From Elusimicrobiota bacterium (GTDB taxonomy: Bacteria > Elusimicrobiota > Elusimicrobia > UBA1565 > UBA9628): DNA of 64,000 nt. The notes beneath the pieces were generated by a model that made no database searches, was not told the DNA's origin, and was given only the letters and a program-made list of their open reading frames with translations. The stretch covers positions 53,741 to 117,740 of the forward strand of contig JACQWX010000035.1 in assembly GCA_016209035.1 (NCBI GenBank), in the 5' to 3' direction. The position numbers were made by a program, and so were the translations under genes. Shown here piece after piece: positions 10,271 to 19,132 of the stretch. Every line of letters starts with the position of its first letter. The first letter of the stretch is position 1.

Positions 10271-11317
10271 CTACCGGGCTCTCGGCTTCTTGGGGCGGGT
10301 CTTCAGGCCGGCTGACTCGGCCCAAGCCTCGAACTCGGCCTTGAGGCGGGCGTAGTTGGTCTCGGCGCTGGAGGCCGTCACCTCGGGCGCGAGGACCTTG
10401 CCCGCCGAACGGAACATGGCCGCGGCCGGCACGGTGTCTTCCCTGTAGATGCGCATCCTTTCCTGGAAGGCCTCGGCCGTGTCGTCGGGCCTGCCGCGGG
10501 CCAGGATGCGGCGCAGGAGCTCGGGCTCGGACACGTCGAGCGCGATCACCGCGTCGACCACTTCCGGCCCCAGCATGGCTTTCAAGGCCCGGGCCTCGAC
10601 CACGCGCCTAGGGAAGCCGTCCAGGATGAAGCCGCGCTCCTTGACGTCAGGCTGCGCCAGGCGCTCCCTGACCACTGCCAGGACGAGGCCGGTGTCCACG
10701 AGCCTGCCCTGAGCCATCAGGGCCGCCACCTCCGGATGCGTGCGGGCATGGGCCCGCAGGAGCTCTCCCACCGAGATGTGCGGGACGCCGTAGTCCTTGC
10801 TCAGGAGCTTGGAATAGGTGCCCTTGCCCGAGCCCGGAGGCCCGGTGATGATGAGCCGGACCGGCCGGGAGAAGACCCGGGACCCAAGGGTCTGGACCTG
10901 GACCGGCGCCTGCGGGGCAGCTGCTGGAAAGGCGGCCGTCTCCGGGACCTGGACCACGGGCGCTTCGGCCTTGCCGTCGAATACCTTGGCCGAGAGCTCG
11001 GAGACCTTCTCCGGCGAAAGCCTCTCCTGCGATCCCGGCTGGAGGACTGATTCGGAGATCTTGGCCGAGTTCAAGGCCGGCGCCGCGGCCGGCGTCTGGA
11101 CCTCCGGCAGGGCCGGGACCATCGCGGACGGCACGGCGCCCACGGTGACGGACGGGAACGGCGAGCCGAAGACCGGGTTGATGCTCGTCCGCCAGGCCTG
11201 CGGCAGGATCATGGGCGCGGTCGAGGATGGCGTCCGGACCTTGACAGGGACGGCTTGGAAGCCGCCCGCCAGGCAGATGCCGGGAAGCAGGAATAGGAGT
11301 CCAAAAGAACGCGACAT
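10271..11317 (-). CDS. Adenylate kinase domain protein with predicted signal peptide and long low-complexity N-terminal extension
   Basis: MSRSFGLLFLLPGICLAGG leader, about 130 aa Ala/Pro/Val-rich region, then LIITGPPGSGKGTYSKLLSKDYGVPHISVGELLR and GFILDGFPRRVVEA. Confidence 0.85.
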   Translation of the reverse strand: MSRSFGLLFLLPGICLAGGFQAVPVKVRTPSSTAPMILPQAWRTSINPVFGSPFPSVTVGAVPSAMVPALPEVQTPAAAPALNSAKISESVLQPGSQERLSPEKVSELSAKVFDGKAEAPVVQVPETAAFPAAAPQAPVQVQTLGSRVFSRPVRLIITGPPGSGKGTYSKLLSKDYGVPHISVGELLRAHARTHPEVAALMAQGRLVDTGLVLAVVRERLAQPDVKERGFILDGFPRRVVEARALKAMLGPEVVDAVIALDVSEPELLRRILARGRPDDTAEAFQERMRIYREDTVPAAAMFRSAGKVLAPEVTASSAETNYARLKAEFEAWAESAGLKTRPKKPRAR

Positions 11318-11432
11318 GAGCGCGACCGGTCTCACGGGGAAAAGTATAGCCGCCTCCTGCAAAATTGCGAGGGACGATGGGGCAGGCTCTCAGGGGACGA
11401 TGGGCCTACCCAGGATTGCCCGGAATGCCCAG

Positions 11433-13445
11433 CTAGCTCAGAGCCTGCAGACGCTTGAGCAGTTCCATGCCGCCGTAGAGCCGCTCGTCCGGGTTCGGGC
11501 GCAGGATGTCTGCGAAGACCGCGTCGAGCCCCTTGGGGAGCTCGGGCGACAAGGTCTGGGCAGGAGTGAACTTGGCGGCCTCCTTCTCCGCCAGGGAACC
11601 GCCGCGGAAGGGACGCGCGCCCGTCAGCATCTCGTAGAGGCAGATGCCGAAGGCGTAGATGTCCGAGGCCGGGACCGCCGGCCCCTTGTATTGCTCGGGC
11701 GCGAGGTAGGCCTGGGCGCCGGAGGCCTCCTTGCGGCCCAGGCGCGAGAGCGCTTCCTTGGCCTGCCGGGCGAGCCAGAAGTCGGTGATCCTGACCCCGC
11801 CTCGCTTGTCCACCAGGATGTTCGCGGGATTGAGGTCCGCGTGCACGACCTTCCCCCGATGGGCGCAGTCCAGGGCCTGGCAGACTTGGCTGGCGACGGC
11901 CAGGCCGTCGACGAACGGCCTGCGCTTCGACGCCTCCAGCATGCGGGAGAGGGGCTTGCCGTCCACATAGTCGGCCACCAGGAACAAATGCCCCTCGAAG
12001 GAGAACGCGTCGAAGAGGCCCACGATGGACGGTTGGTTGGGCAACGCCAAGGACGTGGCCTCCTTGAGATACCGTCCGGCCTCGGCCGGGTCCGCGGAGA
12101 GTTCCGGCTTCATCCGCCTGATGGCCACCACCCGGCCGACCTTCTGGTCGAACCCTGAGTGGACGCGGCCCGTGGTGCCTTCGCCGATGAAGTCCGCGAC
12201 CTCGTATCGCGAGGCCAGCTTGGCGCCGGAGTCCATGCTGCCGGCCTGCGCAACGCCTCCCCGGAAGGCCGGGAGGACGGCGCTGGGCGACTGGCGGGGC
12301 TCCCGCGCCGGAGCCGCGGGCGCCGGGGGAGCCTCGGCCCTGGAGCGCAGCCACTGGCTCAAGCCCATGATCATCCCGACCAGGGTGACCAGCGCCAATC
12401 CCGCCGCGATGGCGATCCTCGCGCCTTTGCCCAGCCCGCCCGCATCATCCTTCTTGCCTTTCTTCTCAGGCGGCCTTTCCCCAGGATAGAGGAAGAAGAC
12501 GTCGGGATCGTCTTGGAGCGCCTGGACCGAAGCCAGGCTGCTCTCGTAGATGGGATCGAGAGCCGCGGCCTTCTTGAGCTCGTCCACCGACCCCTGCGAG
12601 TCGCCCAACCCCTTGAGAGCCCACGCCTTGAGGGCGTGCGCCCGCGGGTCGGTCGGGTCGACGGTCAGCACCTTGTCCGCGGTCTCGACCGCCGCCTTGT
12701 AGCCCTTGGCGCAGTTGAGGGACTCTGCCTTTAGCTTGAGCAGGTTGAGGTCGTCGGGCGTGAGCTGGAGGCCCGCCTCGGCATCGGACAAGGCGGCGCG
12801 GCACTGCCGCTTGGACCTCAAGGCCACCCCTCGCAGGAGGAAGGCCCTGGGGTTGTGGGCATTGACCTCGATGGCCTCGGTGGCCAGCCTGATGGCCTCC
12901 CTGGCGTCGCCCGCCTCCAGCTTCGCCACGGCCTCGCCCGTCAGCCGCCTCGAGGCCTCGAACTGCGGATCCGCCATCGCCGGCTTCTCCGGTACCACCA
13001 CCCCCGGCTCGAACTTCGGGCCTCCATCGTACCACTGGGGCTCCTTCGAGACGGCGGCGGGCGGCATTGGGGCGGCGGGCTTGGCGTCCGGCGCGCTCGC
13101 GCCGGCCTCCGGCGGAGCCCCGGGCATGGCCCCATCGGGCGAGTCGGTCCCCAACCGCTTGAGCGGGAGCTTGGGCGTGTATTTCGCCTTGGTCGGGAGG
13201 TCGGCCTTATCGCACGCCATCTGCGCGACGTCTTGGACGGTCCGGTTTCCGGGGTCCTGGCTCAAGGAGGCCCGGGCATCGGCGCAGGCCCCCTCCTTGT
13301 CCCCGCGCTTGAGCTTGTCGGCCGCCCGAGCCGCCAAGGCCGCGGGCCCGGAGGCGTCCAGGCCGGGAGTCACGCCGCCGTCATCCGCCGCGCCGACGAC
13401 CGCCGCCGCCCAGAAGACCGCCGAGAGCACTCGGGCCCGTTTCAT
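11433..13445 (-). CDS. TPR / transmembrane / Ser-Thr kinase-fold protein (probable pseudokinase)
   Basis: N-terminal signal, TPR repeats, TM GARIAIAAGLALVTLVGMIMGL, C-terminal kinase fold with HADLNPANIL and ITDFWLAR. Confidence 0.85.
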   Translation of the reverse strand: MKRARVLSAVFWAAAVVGAADDGGVTPGLDASGPAALAARAADKLKRGDKEGACADARASLSQDPGNRTVQDVAQMACDKADLPTKAKYTPKLPLKRLGTDSPDGAMPGAPPEAGASAPDAKPAAPMPPAAVSKEPQWYDGGPKFEPGVVVPEKPAMADPQFEASRRLTGEAVAKLEAGDAREAIRLATEAIEVNAHNPRAFLLRGVALRSKRQCRAALSDAEAGLQLTPDDLNLLKLKAESLNCAKGYKAAVETADKVLTVDPTDPRAHALKAWALKGLGDSQGSVDELKKAAALDPIYESSLASVQALQDDPDVFFLYPGERPPEKKGKKDDAGGLGKGARIAIAAGLALVTLVGMIMGLSQWLRSRAEAPPAPAAPAREPRQSPSAVLPAFRGGVAQAGSMDSGAKLASRYEVADFIGEGTTGRVHSGFDQKVGRVVAIRRMKPELSADPAEAGRYLKEATSLALPNQPSIVGLFDAFSFEGHLFLVADYVDGKPLSRMLEASKRRPFVDGLAVASQVCQALDCAHRGKVVHADLNPANILVDKRGGVRITDFWLARQAKEALSRLGRKEASGAQAYLAPEQYKGPAVPASDIYAFGICLYEMLTGARPFRGGSLAEKEAAKFTPAQTLSPELPKGLDAVFADILRPNPDERLYGGMELLKRLQALS

Positions 13446-13452
13446 GGCCTCG

Positions 13453-14685
13453 CTAGCGGACCTGCCCGGGCTCCGAGAGAAGCTCGCGCTCCAACGCGGC
13501 GTAGCGCTCCGTGACCTTGGAGATGAAAGCGTGCTTCTCCGTGAAGTTGCCGGGGAAGAAGCTCCCCTTGAACCCGGCCACCACGAGCTTCCTCAAGGCG
13601 CGATGGTCGAGCTTGAGGTGCGTCACGGCGAGCCCCAGCTCCCGCGTGACCGTGGTGGTCGAGACCAGCCGGTTGTCCGTGCAGAGGCTCACCGAGAGCC
13701 CCCGCTCGATCATCCGGCGGACGGGGTGTCCGGCGATGGAATTGATGGAGGGGTTGGTCTGCAGGTTGGAGGTGAGGCACACCTCGATGCCGATGCGCTG
13801 GGACGCGATGTACTCCGCGAGCTCGTCTACGAACCGCTTGCGGTCCGAGATCCTGGGCTCCTGGATCATCTTCTCAGCGAACAGGAAGGTGCCGTGGCCG
13901 ATGCGATTGGCGTGGCACTGGGTGATGGCTTGGAAAATGGACTCCGGCCCGTAGGCTTCGCCCGCGTGCACGGTCTTCTTGATGAAATGGTCGTGCGCGT
14001 ACTGGTAGGCCTCCTTGTGCTTGACCGCCGGGTAGCCCGACTCCTCCCCGGCCAGGTCGAAGCCGACGATGGGGAGGTCCTCCTTGCGCTTGAGCTCGAC
14101 CGCGGCCCGGGCCAGCTCCAACGAGGCGGTGGCGTATACCTCCTGGTGCGGGGCGTAGTCCATGACGTGCAGGAGGTCCGCGTAGTACGGAGACATCCCA
14201 CCCTTGAACCGCCGCATGGCGCACACGATGATCCCGTAGTGGAACGGGAGGTCCTTGCCCGAGCGGACCGCCGCCGAGGAGTTGTGCCGCTTGGCGGCGG
14301 CGGCCATGCCCCGGTCGACCGCGCGCACGACCTCCGCGGTGGACAGCGACTCGCAGGCGTGGAGCTGGGGGGCGAAGCGCGCCTCCACGTAGCGGACGTT
14401 CTCGCCGATGTTGTCCTGGACGAACTCGTGGGCCACGCGCTCGAGGTTGTCGGGTGAGCGAAGCACCGCGGTCGTGATTGCGAAGCCGCGCAGATATTCC
14501 GGCAGATCCCTGTACGTCCTCTTGAAGACCAACTCCCTCAAGCCCGCCTCGGAGTACGACGGGAGCTTGACCTTGGCGCGCCGCGCCAGCTCGATGAGGG
14601 TGGCAGGGCGCAGGGACCCGTCCAAGTGCACGTGCAGGTCCGACTTGGGGATGCGCTTGATGAATTCTCCGAGGCCGTTGTCCAT
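13453..14685 (-). CDS. add: Adenosine deaminase
   Basis: PKSDLHVHLDGSLRP, VHAGEAYGPESI, RIGHGTFL, SLCTDNRLVS. Confidence 0.9.
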   Translation of the reverse strand: MDNGLGEFIKRIPKSDLHVHLDGSLRPATLIELARRAKVKLPSYSEAGLRELVFKRTYRDLPEYLRGFAITTAVLRSPDNLERVAHEFVQDNIGENVRYVEARFAPQLHACESLSTAEVVRAVDRGMAAAAKRHNSSAAVRSGKDLPFHYGIIVCAMRRFKGGMSPYYADLLHVMDYAPHQEVYATASLELARAAVELKRKEDLPIVGFDLAGEESGYPAVKHKEAYQYAHDHFIKKTVHAGEAYGPESIFQAITQCHANRIGHGTFLFAEKMIQEPRISDRKRFVDELAEYIASQRIGIEVCLTSNLQTNPSINSIAGHPVRRMIERGLSVSLCTDNRLVSTTTVTRELGLAVTHLKLDHRALRKLVVAGFKGSFFPGNFTEKHAFISKVTERYAALERELLSEPGQVR

Positions 14686-14744
14686 GACAACATCATGCCT
14701 TGCCGGCTACGCCGGTGTCAAGGAGTGTGCCCGAGGCGGCGGGA

Positions 14745-15377
14745 TCAGCGGATCGGGCCGGTGCAGGCGTAGACGAAGGCGGGCGGCGCGTTGCGGAACA
14801 CCCACCGGCGGTCGATGTCCCTGAAGTAGTCCTCGAGGAACTCCTCGGCGGGAAATGTCGAGATGGCCCCCTCGAACCTCTTGAAGGGCACCGCGGTCCC
14901 GTGCATGTAGACCAGCTGGGTGAACACGCCCTTGGGCCTTAAGCGCGCGACGACGGCCCGGAGGATATCGTGGCGCGTCCGGTCCGGCATCAGGGTCAGC
15001 CCCAGCGAGGAGGCGACAGCGTCCACGTCGGAAAGCCCGCGGGCCGCCAGCGCCGGGAGCAGGCCCTCGGCCCCGCCGCAGACGACCTCGACCCTGGGGT
15101 CCTTGAACTGGGAGCGGGCGAACTCGGCCAGGGAGGCGTTGAGCTCGAAGGCCAGCAGGCGGGCGCTCGAAGGCATGCGCTCGAGGAGAGCCTGGGTGAC
15201 GACCCCGGTGCCCACGCCGAACTCCACGACCAGCTTGGCCCGGCCGAGCCTGAGCGGCTCGACCATGTCCCGCACCACCGCCGGCGAACTGGGGAAGAAG
15301 GAGGCGGTCCGCTTGAAGTCCTTCATCCCGGCCTTGACCATGAGGCGCAGCCGCTTGATGGGGGTAGGCTGATTCAT
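14745..15377 (-). CDS. Class I SAM methyltransferase (phospholipid N-methyltransferase / KsgA-like)
   Basis: MKDFKRTASFFPSSPAVVRDMV...LVVEFGVGTGVVTQALL. Confidence 0.75.
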   Translation of the reverse strand: MNQPTPIKRLRLMVKAGMKDFKRTASFFPSSPAVVRDMVEPLRLGRAKLVVEFGVGTGVVTQALLERMPSSARLLAFELNASLAEFARSQFKDPRVEVVCGGAEGLLPALAARGLSDVDAVASSLGLTLMPDRTRHDILRAVVARLRPKGVFTQLVYMHGTAVPFKRFEGAISTFPAEEFLEDYFRDIDRRWVFRNAPPAFVYACTGPIR

Positions 15378-15525
15378 CGGTGCCAGGCGTCGCCGCGCCT
15401 GACGCCTAGTATATCATTCGTCCCACTCCTTCGTGGGCCCTTGGGCTTCGCCGGAGTGGGCACAATTCGGGCGGGATCCTTCCCCTTTGGACCCTGCCGC
15501 AGGTCGCTGGTACAATAGGGCCAAG

Positions 15526-15648
15526 ATGAAGCTGATGCCGGCGTTGGCGCTCGCGGCCTTGGCGTCCTACCAGGCATGGGCCGGGCCTGCGGCGCAGGCC
15601 CGACCGAAGGCCAAGCAAGCCCCCTCGACTCCTCCAGGCTCCCGGTAG
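15526..15648 (+). CDS. Small secreted peptide (40 aa)
   Basis: MKLMPALALAALASYQAWAGPAAQARPKAKQAPSTPPGSR, signal-peptide-like; TACAAT hexamer 9 nt upstream. Confidence 0.35.
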   Translation: MKLMPALALAALASYQAWAGPAAQARPKAKQAPSTPPGSR

Positions 15649-15717
15649 GACCGCACCTCCTTGCCTGGCAAGGCAACGCCTTGCAGGCCCCGCCGATGTT
15701 CCGCTATACTCCGTTCC

Positions 15718-16344
15718 ATGCAGACCATGACCATCACGGAGATGATGCGTCTCTCCATCGCGATGCCGGTCCTGGCCACGATCTCGGTGCTCGTGGCGGC
15801 CGTCGCGCTCGAACGCATGTATTTCTTCTGGATCGCCGCCCGGATGCCGGTGGGGCTGTGGTTCGCCATCCGCTCGAAGCTCGATGACGGCGACAAGGAT
15901 GGCGCCCTGGCGTTGTGCCGGCGCTCGGAGTCCGTCATGGCCCAGGCCCTCTCGAGGCTCCTGCACCTGCCCAAGGCCGATACCGAATCCTTGATGGAGG
16001 CCTTCCAGCTCTACCGCCAGCGCATGCAGCTCGACCTGTCCCGGAGGGTGGGGCTCTTCGGCACGGTCAGCTTCATCGCCCCCCTCATCGGCCTCTTCGG
16101 CACCGTGCTGGGCATCATGCGGGCCTTCCACGACCTCTCGGTGCAGGGCGTGGGCGGCCCCTCGGTGGTGGCGGCCGGCATCTCCGAAGCCCTCATCACG
16201 ACCGCGGCCGGCATCGGCGTCGCGGTGGTGAGCGCCGTGCTCTACAACTACTTCACCATGGCGGCCCGCCACCGGCTCAACACCATGGACCTCTGGGTCC
16301 TGGAGCTCTCCGCGCTCCTTGAGCGACCGGACGCCGAAACCTGA
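15718..16344 (+). CDS. exbB: MotA/TolQ/ExbB proton channel family protein
   Basis: [22 protein letters not shown]...[25 protein letters not shown]. Confidence 0.9.
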   Translation: MQTMTITEMMRLSIAMPVLATISVLVAAVALERMYFFWIAARMPVGLWFAIRSKLDDGDKDGALALCRRSESVMAQALSRLLHLPKADTESLMEAFQLYRQRMQLDLSRRVGLFGTVSFIAPLIGLFGTVLGIMRAFHDLSVQGVGGPSVVAAGISEALITTAAGIGVAVVSAVLYNYFTMAARHRLNTMDLWVLELSALLERPDAET

Positions 16345-16810
16345 CATGGCCGGGCCCTGGCGGCGCGATGACGAGGCCGATCCCATCAGCGACGTGAACG
16401 TCGTGCCGTTGGCCGACGTGTCCTTGGTCCTGCTCATCATCCTGCTGGTCCTCTCGCCCATGACGGTCGAATCCAGGCTCCATGTGAAGACGGCGGCCAG
16501 ATCCGCCGATGACGCGCCCTCGCCGGCCCCTGCGCTCGCGGCTGAGCCGCCCCAGCGCGTCAAGGACCTCGTCTTGATGGTGGACCTCGGGCCCGCGGGC
16601 GTGATGGTCGGCGACACGTTCTTCGCCGACCGCAGGGAGTTCCTGGCCTATATGCGCCTCGATCTCTCCACCAGGGCCGACCGGAAGGTCTTCCTCGCCC
16701 CGCATCCCGACGTCCCTCACGGCATGGTGGTCGAGACCATCGAGCAGCTCAAGGCCTGCGGAGCGGACGCCGTGGCCCTGGTCCAGACCAGGGAATGGGG
16801 CTCCGACTAG
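16319..16810 (+). CDS. exbD: ExbD/TolR family protein (first copy)
   Basis: [29 protein letters not shown] start at 16319 or ATG at 16346. Confidence 0.8.
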   Translation: MSDRTPKPDMAGPWRRDDEADPISDVNVVPLADVSLVLLIILLVLSPMTVESRLHVKTAARSADDAPSPAPALAAEPPQRVKDLVLMVDLGPAGVMVGDTFFADRREFLAYMRLDLSTRADRKVFLAPHPDVPHGMVVETIEQLKACGADAVALVQTREWGSD

Positions 16811-16813
16811 CCT

Positions 16814-17269
16814 ATGGCCAAGTACCCCATCCTGAGGCTGGTGCGCAGGCAGGAGGAGGCCAAGCCCGTCACCGAGGTGAACATCATCCCGGTCATCGAC
16901 ATCTCGCTGGTCCTGCTCGTCATCCTGTTCGTGACCGCGCCGCTCCTCTCCGTGCCCAACGTGGCGGTGGACCTCCCGCCCGCGGGGCAGCCGGCGGGCC
17001 AGGACGCCTTCATCGCCGTCACTTACGCGCTGGACGGCCGCATGAGCCTCATGTCCCAGCCCACCGACTGGCCAGACCTCGTGCGGGAGCTCTCCGGCGA
17101 AGTGAAGCGCAGACCCGGCGCGCCGGTGGTCCTCCGGGTGGACAAGGGCGTGCGCTACGGCGTGGTCCAGCGCCTGATCGCGGCCGCCAAGGACGCCGGC
17201 GCCTCCAGCATCGCCTTGGGCGGCCAGCCCAAGAAGCCTCCACCGAGGCGGGAGGCGCCAGGCACCTAG
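16814..17269 (+). CDS. exbD: ExbD/TolR family protein (second copy)
   Basis: VTEVNIIPVIDISLVLLVILFVTAPLL...VVLRVDKGVRYGVVQRLIAAAKDAG. Confidence 0.85.
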   Translation: MAKYPILRLVRRQEEAKPVTEVNIIPVIDISLVLLVILFVTAPLLSVPNVAVDLPPAGQPAGQDAFIAVTYALDGRMSLMSQPTDWPDLVRELSGEVKRRPGAPVVLRVDKGVRYGVVQRLIAAAKDAGASSIALGGQPKKPPPRREAPGT

Positions 17270-17271
17270 CC

Positions 17272-18138
17272 ATGCTGCTCTCTCTGGCCGTCGCGGCGCT
17301 CATGGCGGCTCCGGCCTGGGCCGCAGGCCCAGGGGCATCCGAGAAGCCGGAGGAAGGCGCGACCCTCATCCGGCAGGACGTCACCATCCGTTCCAAGACG
17401 GTCGCCGGCCCCGACGTCAAAGCCCCGAGGCCTGGCCCGGCGCCGGCCGTCCTGCGGGAGGTGATCGAGTCCCTGGAGATCTACAAGCGCGAACATCCCG
17501 GGGAAGCCCAGCTCGTCAAGCTCGGCGCGACCCTCAGGCGCCTGGGCCTGCCCTTCCCTCGTCCGCCGTACCTCGTGTTCGCGCTGAAGAAAGACATGGA
17601 TTTCGACTGGTGGCGCTTCGAGGTCCTCGACGGCGGCGTCCTGGTCTGGCACACCGCGGGCGAGGGGCCGCTCTACGGGAAGCTGGAATGGGACGGGACC
17701 GGGTATTCAGGCGCCATGGCGGCGCAGGTCGGCAGATCCTACCGCTGGAGCTTCTCGGCCGCGTTGGGCAAGGAGCGCTACGGCGCCGAGAGCGAGCCCA
17801 TCGTGCTCACGTCCATGGCCTACGGCGAGGCCCTCGGGACCGGCCACCTCGAGGCCTCCAACGGCCTCGTCTTCGAGCCCAAGACCGCCCAATTCGCCAA
17901 GGACGCCAAGGCCTACCTCATCCCCATGGCCAACAAGCTGCGCGCCTCACGGATGGCCGACCAGGCCTACAAGCTCACGCTCTACCACGCCGACCCCGGC
18001 TCGCCCCTCTCCAAAGCCAGGGCCGCGGCCCTGCAGAAGTTCTTCTCCCAATACCTGGTCATCTCCCCGACGAGGGTCGAGGTCGAGGTCCGCTCCAGCC
18101 GCGAGCGCGGGGAAGCGCTGGACTGCCCCGTCCCCTGA
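17272..18138 (+). CDS. Secreted periplasmic protein with weak OmpA-like C-terminus
   Basis: MLLSLAVAALMAAPAWAAG signal; C-terminus LSKARAAALQKFFSQYLVISPTRVEVEVRSS; same frame as ORF 16795..18138, whose N-terminal half is out-of-frame ExbD2. Confidence 0.6.
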   Translation: MLLSLAVAALMAAPAWAAGPGASEKPEEGATLIRQDVTIRSKTVAGPDVKAPRPGPAPAVLREVIESLEIYKREHPGEAQLVKLGATLRRLGLPFPRPPYLVFALKKDMDFDWWRFEVLDGGVLVWHTAGEGPLYGKLEWDGTGYSGAMAAQVGRSYRWSFSAALGKERYGAESEPIVLTSMAYGEALGTGHLEASNGLVFEPKTAQFAKDAKAYLIPMANKLRASRMADQAYKLTLYHADPGSPLSKARAAALQKFFSQYLVISPTRVEVEVRSSRERGEALDCPVP

Positions 18139-18227
18139 GAGCCGGGGGCCGTATTCCCCCTCATAGGACTGCGTAGAATTCCGTATTGGCGCGGAGCCAG
18201 GGCTGGAGTACAATCTATGTGGATCCC

Positions 18228-18398
18228 ATGGACTCGGCCGCCCCCCTCCCCCCGACCATCGCCCCGCAAACCCGGACGGAAGTCCCCCGCCCCGACGCGA
18301 TCCCCGGCATCGTGACCCGGGAAGCGCCGCGGGTCCGGTTCCGCATCCGCTGGCGCTCCGCGGAGTGCTTCCGCATCCAGCCCGGCCTCGAAGGCTAA
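18228..18398 (+). CDS. Small hypothetical protein
   Basis: MDSAAPLPPTIAPQTRTEVPRP...; TACAAT hexamer upstream at about 18208. Confidence 0.25.
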   Translation: MDSAAPLPPTIAPQTRTEVPRPDAIPGIVTREAPRVRFRIRWRSAECFRIQPGLEG

Positions 18399-19132
18399 AG
18401 AAAGTTCTCGAGGCCGCGTTGGGCGACCAGCCTCGCCGCGGCGTCTAGCTTGGCCTGAGTGCCGATCTCGGCCCAGAGGCTCGCATCCGAGCGGAAAGCT
18501 CGGATGCTGGCGCCCTCGGCCGCCAGCCGCAGGTAGGTCCCGGTGATCGGGAAAGCGCCTGTCTCGGTCATGCGGTCGAACAAGGCGGGAGAGACCACAT
18601 GGATCCCGTCGAAGGCGAGCTCGTCGGCCTCCGCCGCGGGCAGGCCGGCCCAGACCGGCGGCTGGTCCGCGGCCTTGCGGCCGCGGAGGTTCCCTTCCTT
18701 GTCGAACAGCAGATGACGGGAGCTGTCCCTTTCGCGCACGGATAGAGTCGCCAAGGCGCCCGCGGTCCGATGGACGCAGTACAGGCCCGCCAGGTCCACG
18801 GTGCTCAAGACGTCGGCATTATGAAGGAAGAAGTCCTGCCGACCGAGGAAGGCGGCAGCCTTCTTCAGCCCTCCGCCTGTCCCAAGGAGCTCCTCTTCCC
18901 TCGAGAATTCGAAGCGCACGCCGAAATACCCGTTCTTCTTGAGGAACTCCTCGATCATTTCGCCCTTGTGATGGAGGTTGATGACGACCTCGTCCACCCC
19001 GGCGGCCTTGAGCCTGCGGATGACGAACTCCAGGACGGGGGTCCCCGCCACCTCGATGAGAGCCTTGGGCCCGGCGTCGGTGAGGGGCTTCAAGCGCGTG
19101 CCCTGGCCCGCGGCCAGGATCATCGCTTTCAT
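18395..19132 (-). CDS. Sugar-1-phosphate nucleotidyltransferase (MurU-like)
   Basis: MKAMILAAGQGTRLKPLTDAGPKALIEVAGTPVLEFVIRRL; ATGA overlap with the upstream kinase. Confidence 0.85.
   Translation of the reverse strand: MKAMILAAGQGTRLKPLTDAGPKALIEVAGTPVLEFVIRRLKAAGVDEVVINLHHKGEMIEEFLKKNGYFGVRFEFSREEELLGTGGGLKKAAAFLGRQDFFLHNADVLSTVDLAGLYCVHRTAGALATLSVRERDSSRHLLFDKEGNLRGRKAADQPPVWAGLPAAEADELAFDGIHVVSPALFDRMTETGAFPITGTYLRLAAEGASIRAFRSDASLWAEIGTQAKLDAAARLVAQRGLENFL

Noticed and set aside
15406-16617. 403-aa reverse ORF over the ExbB region
   Set aside because: Antisense to clear ExbB/ExbD genes with His/Arg/Gly/Glu-rich composition
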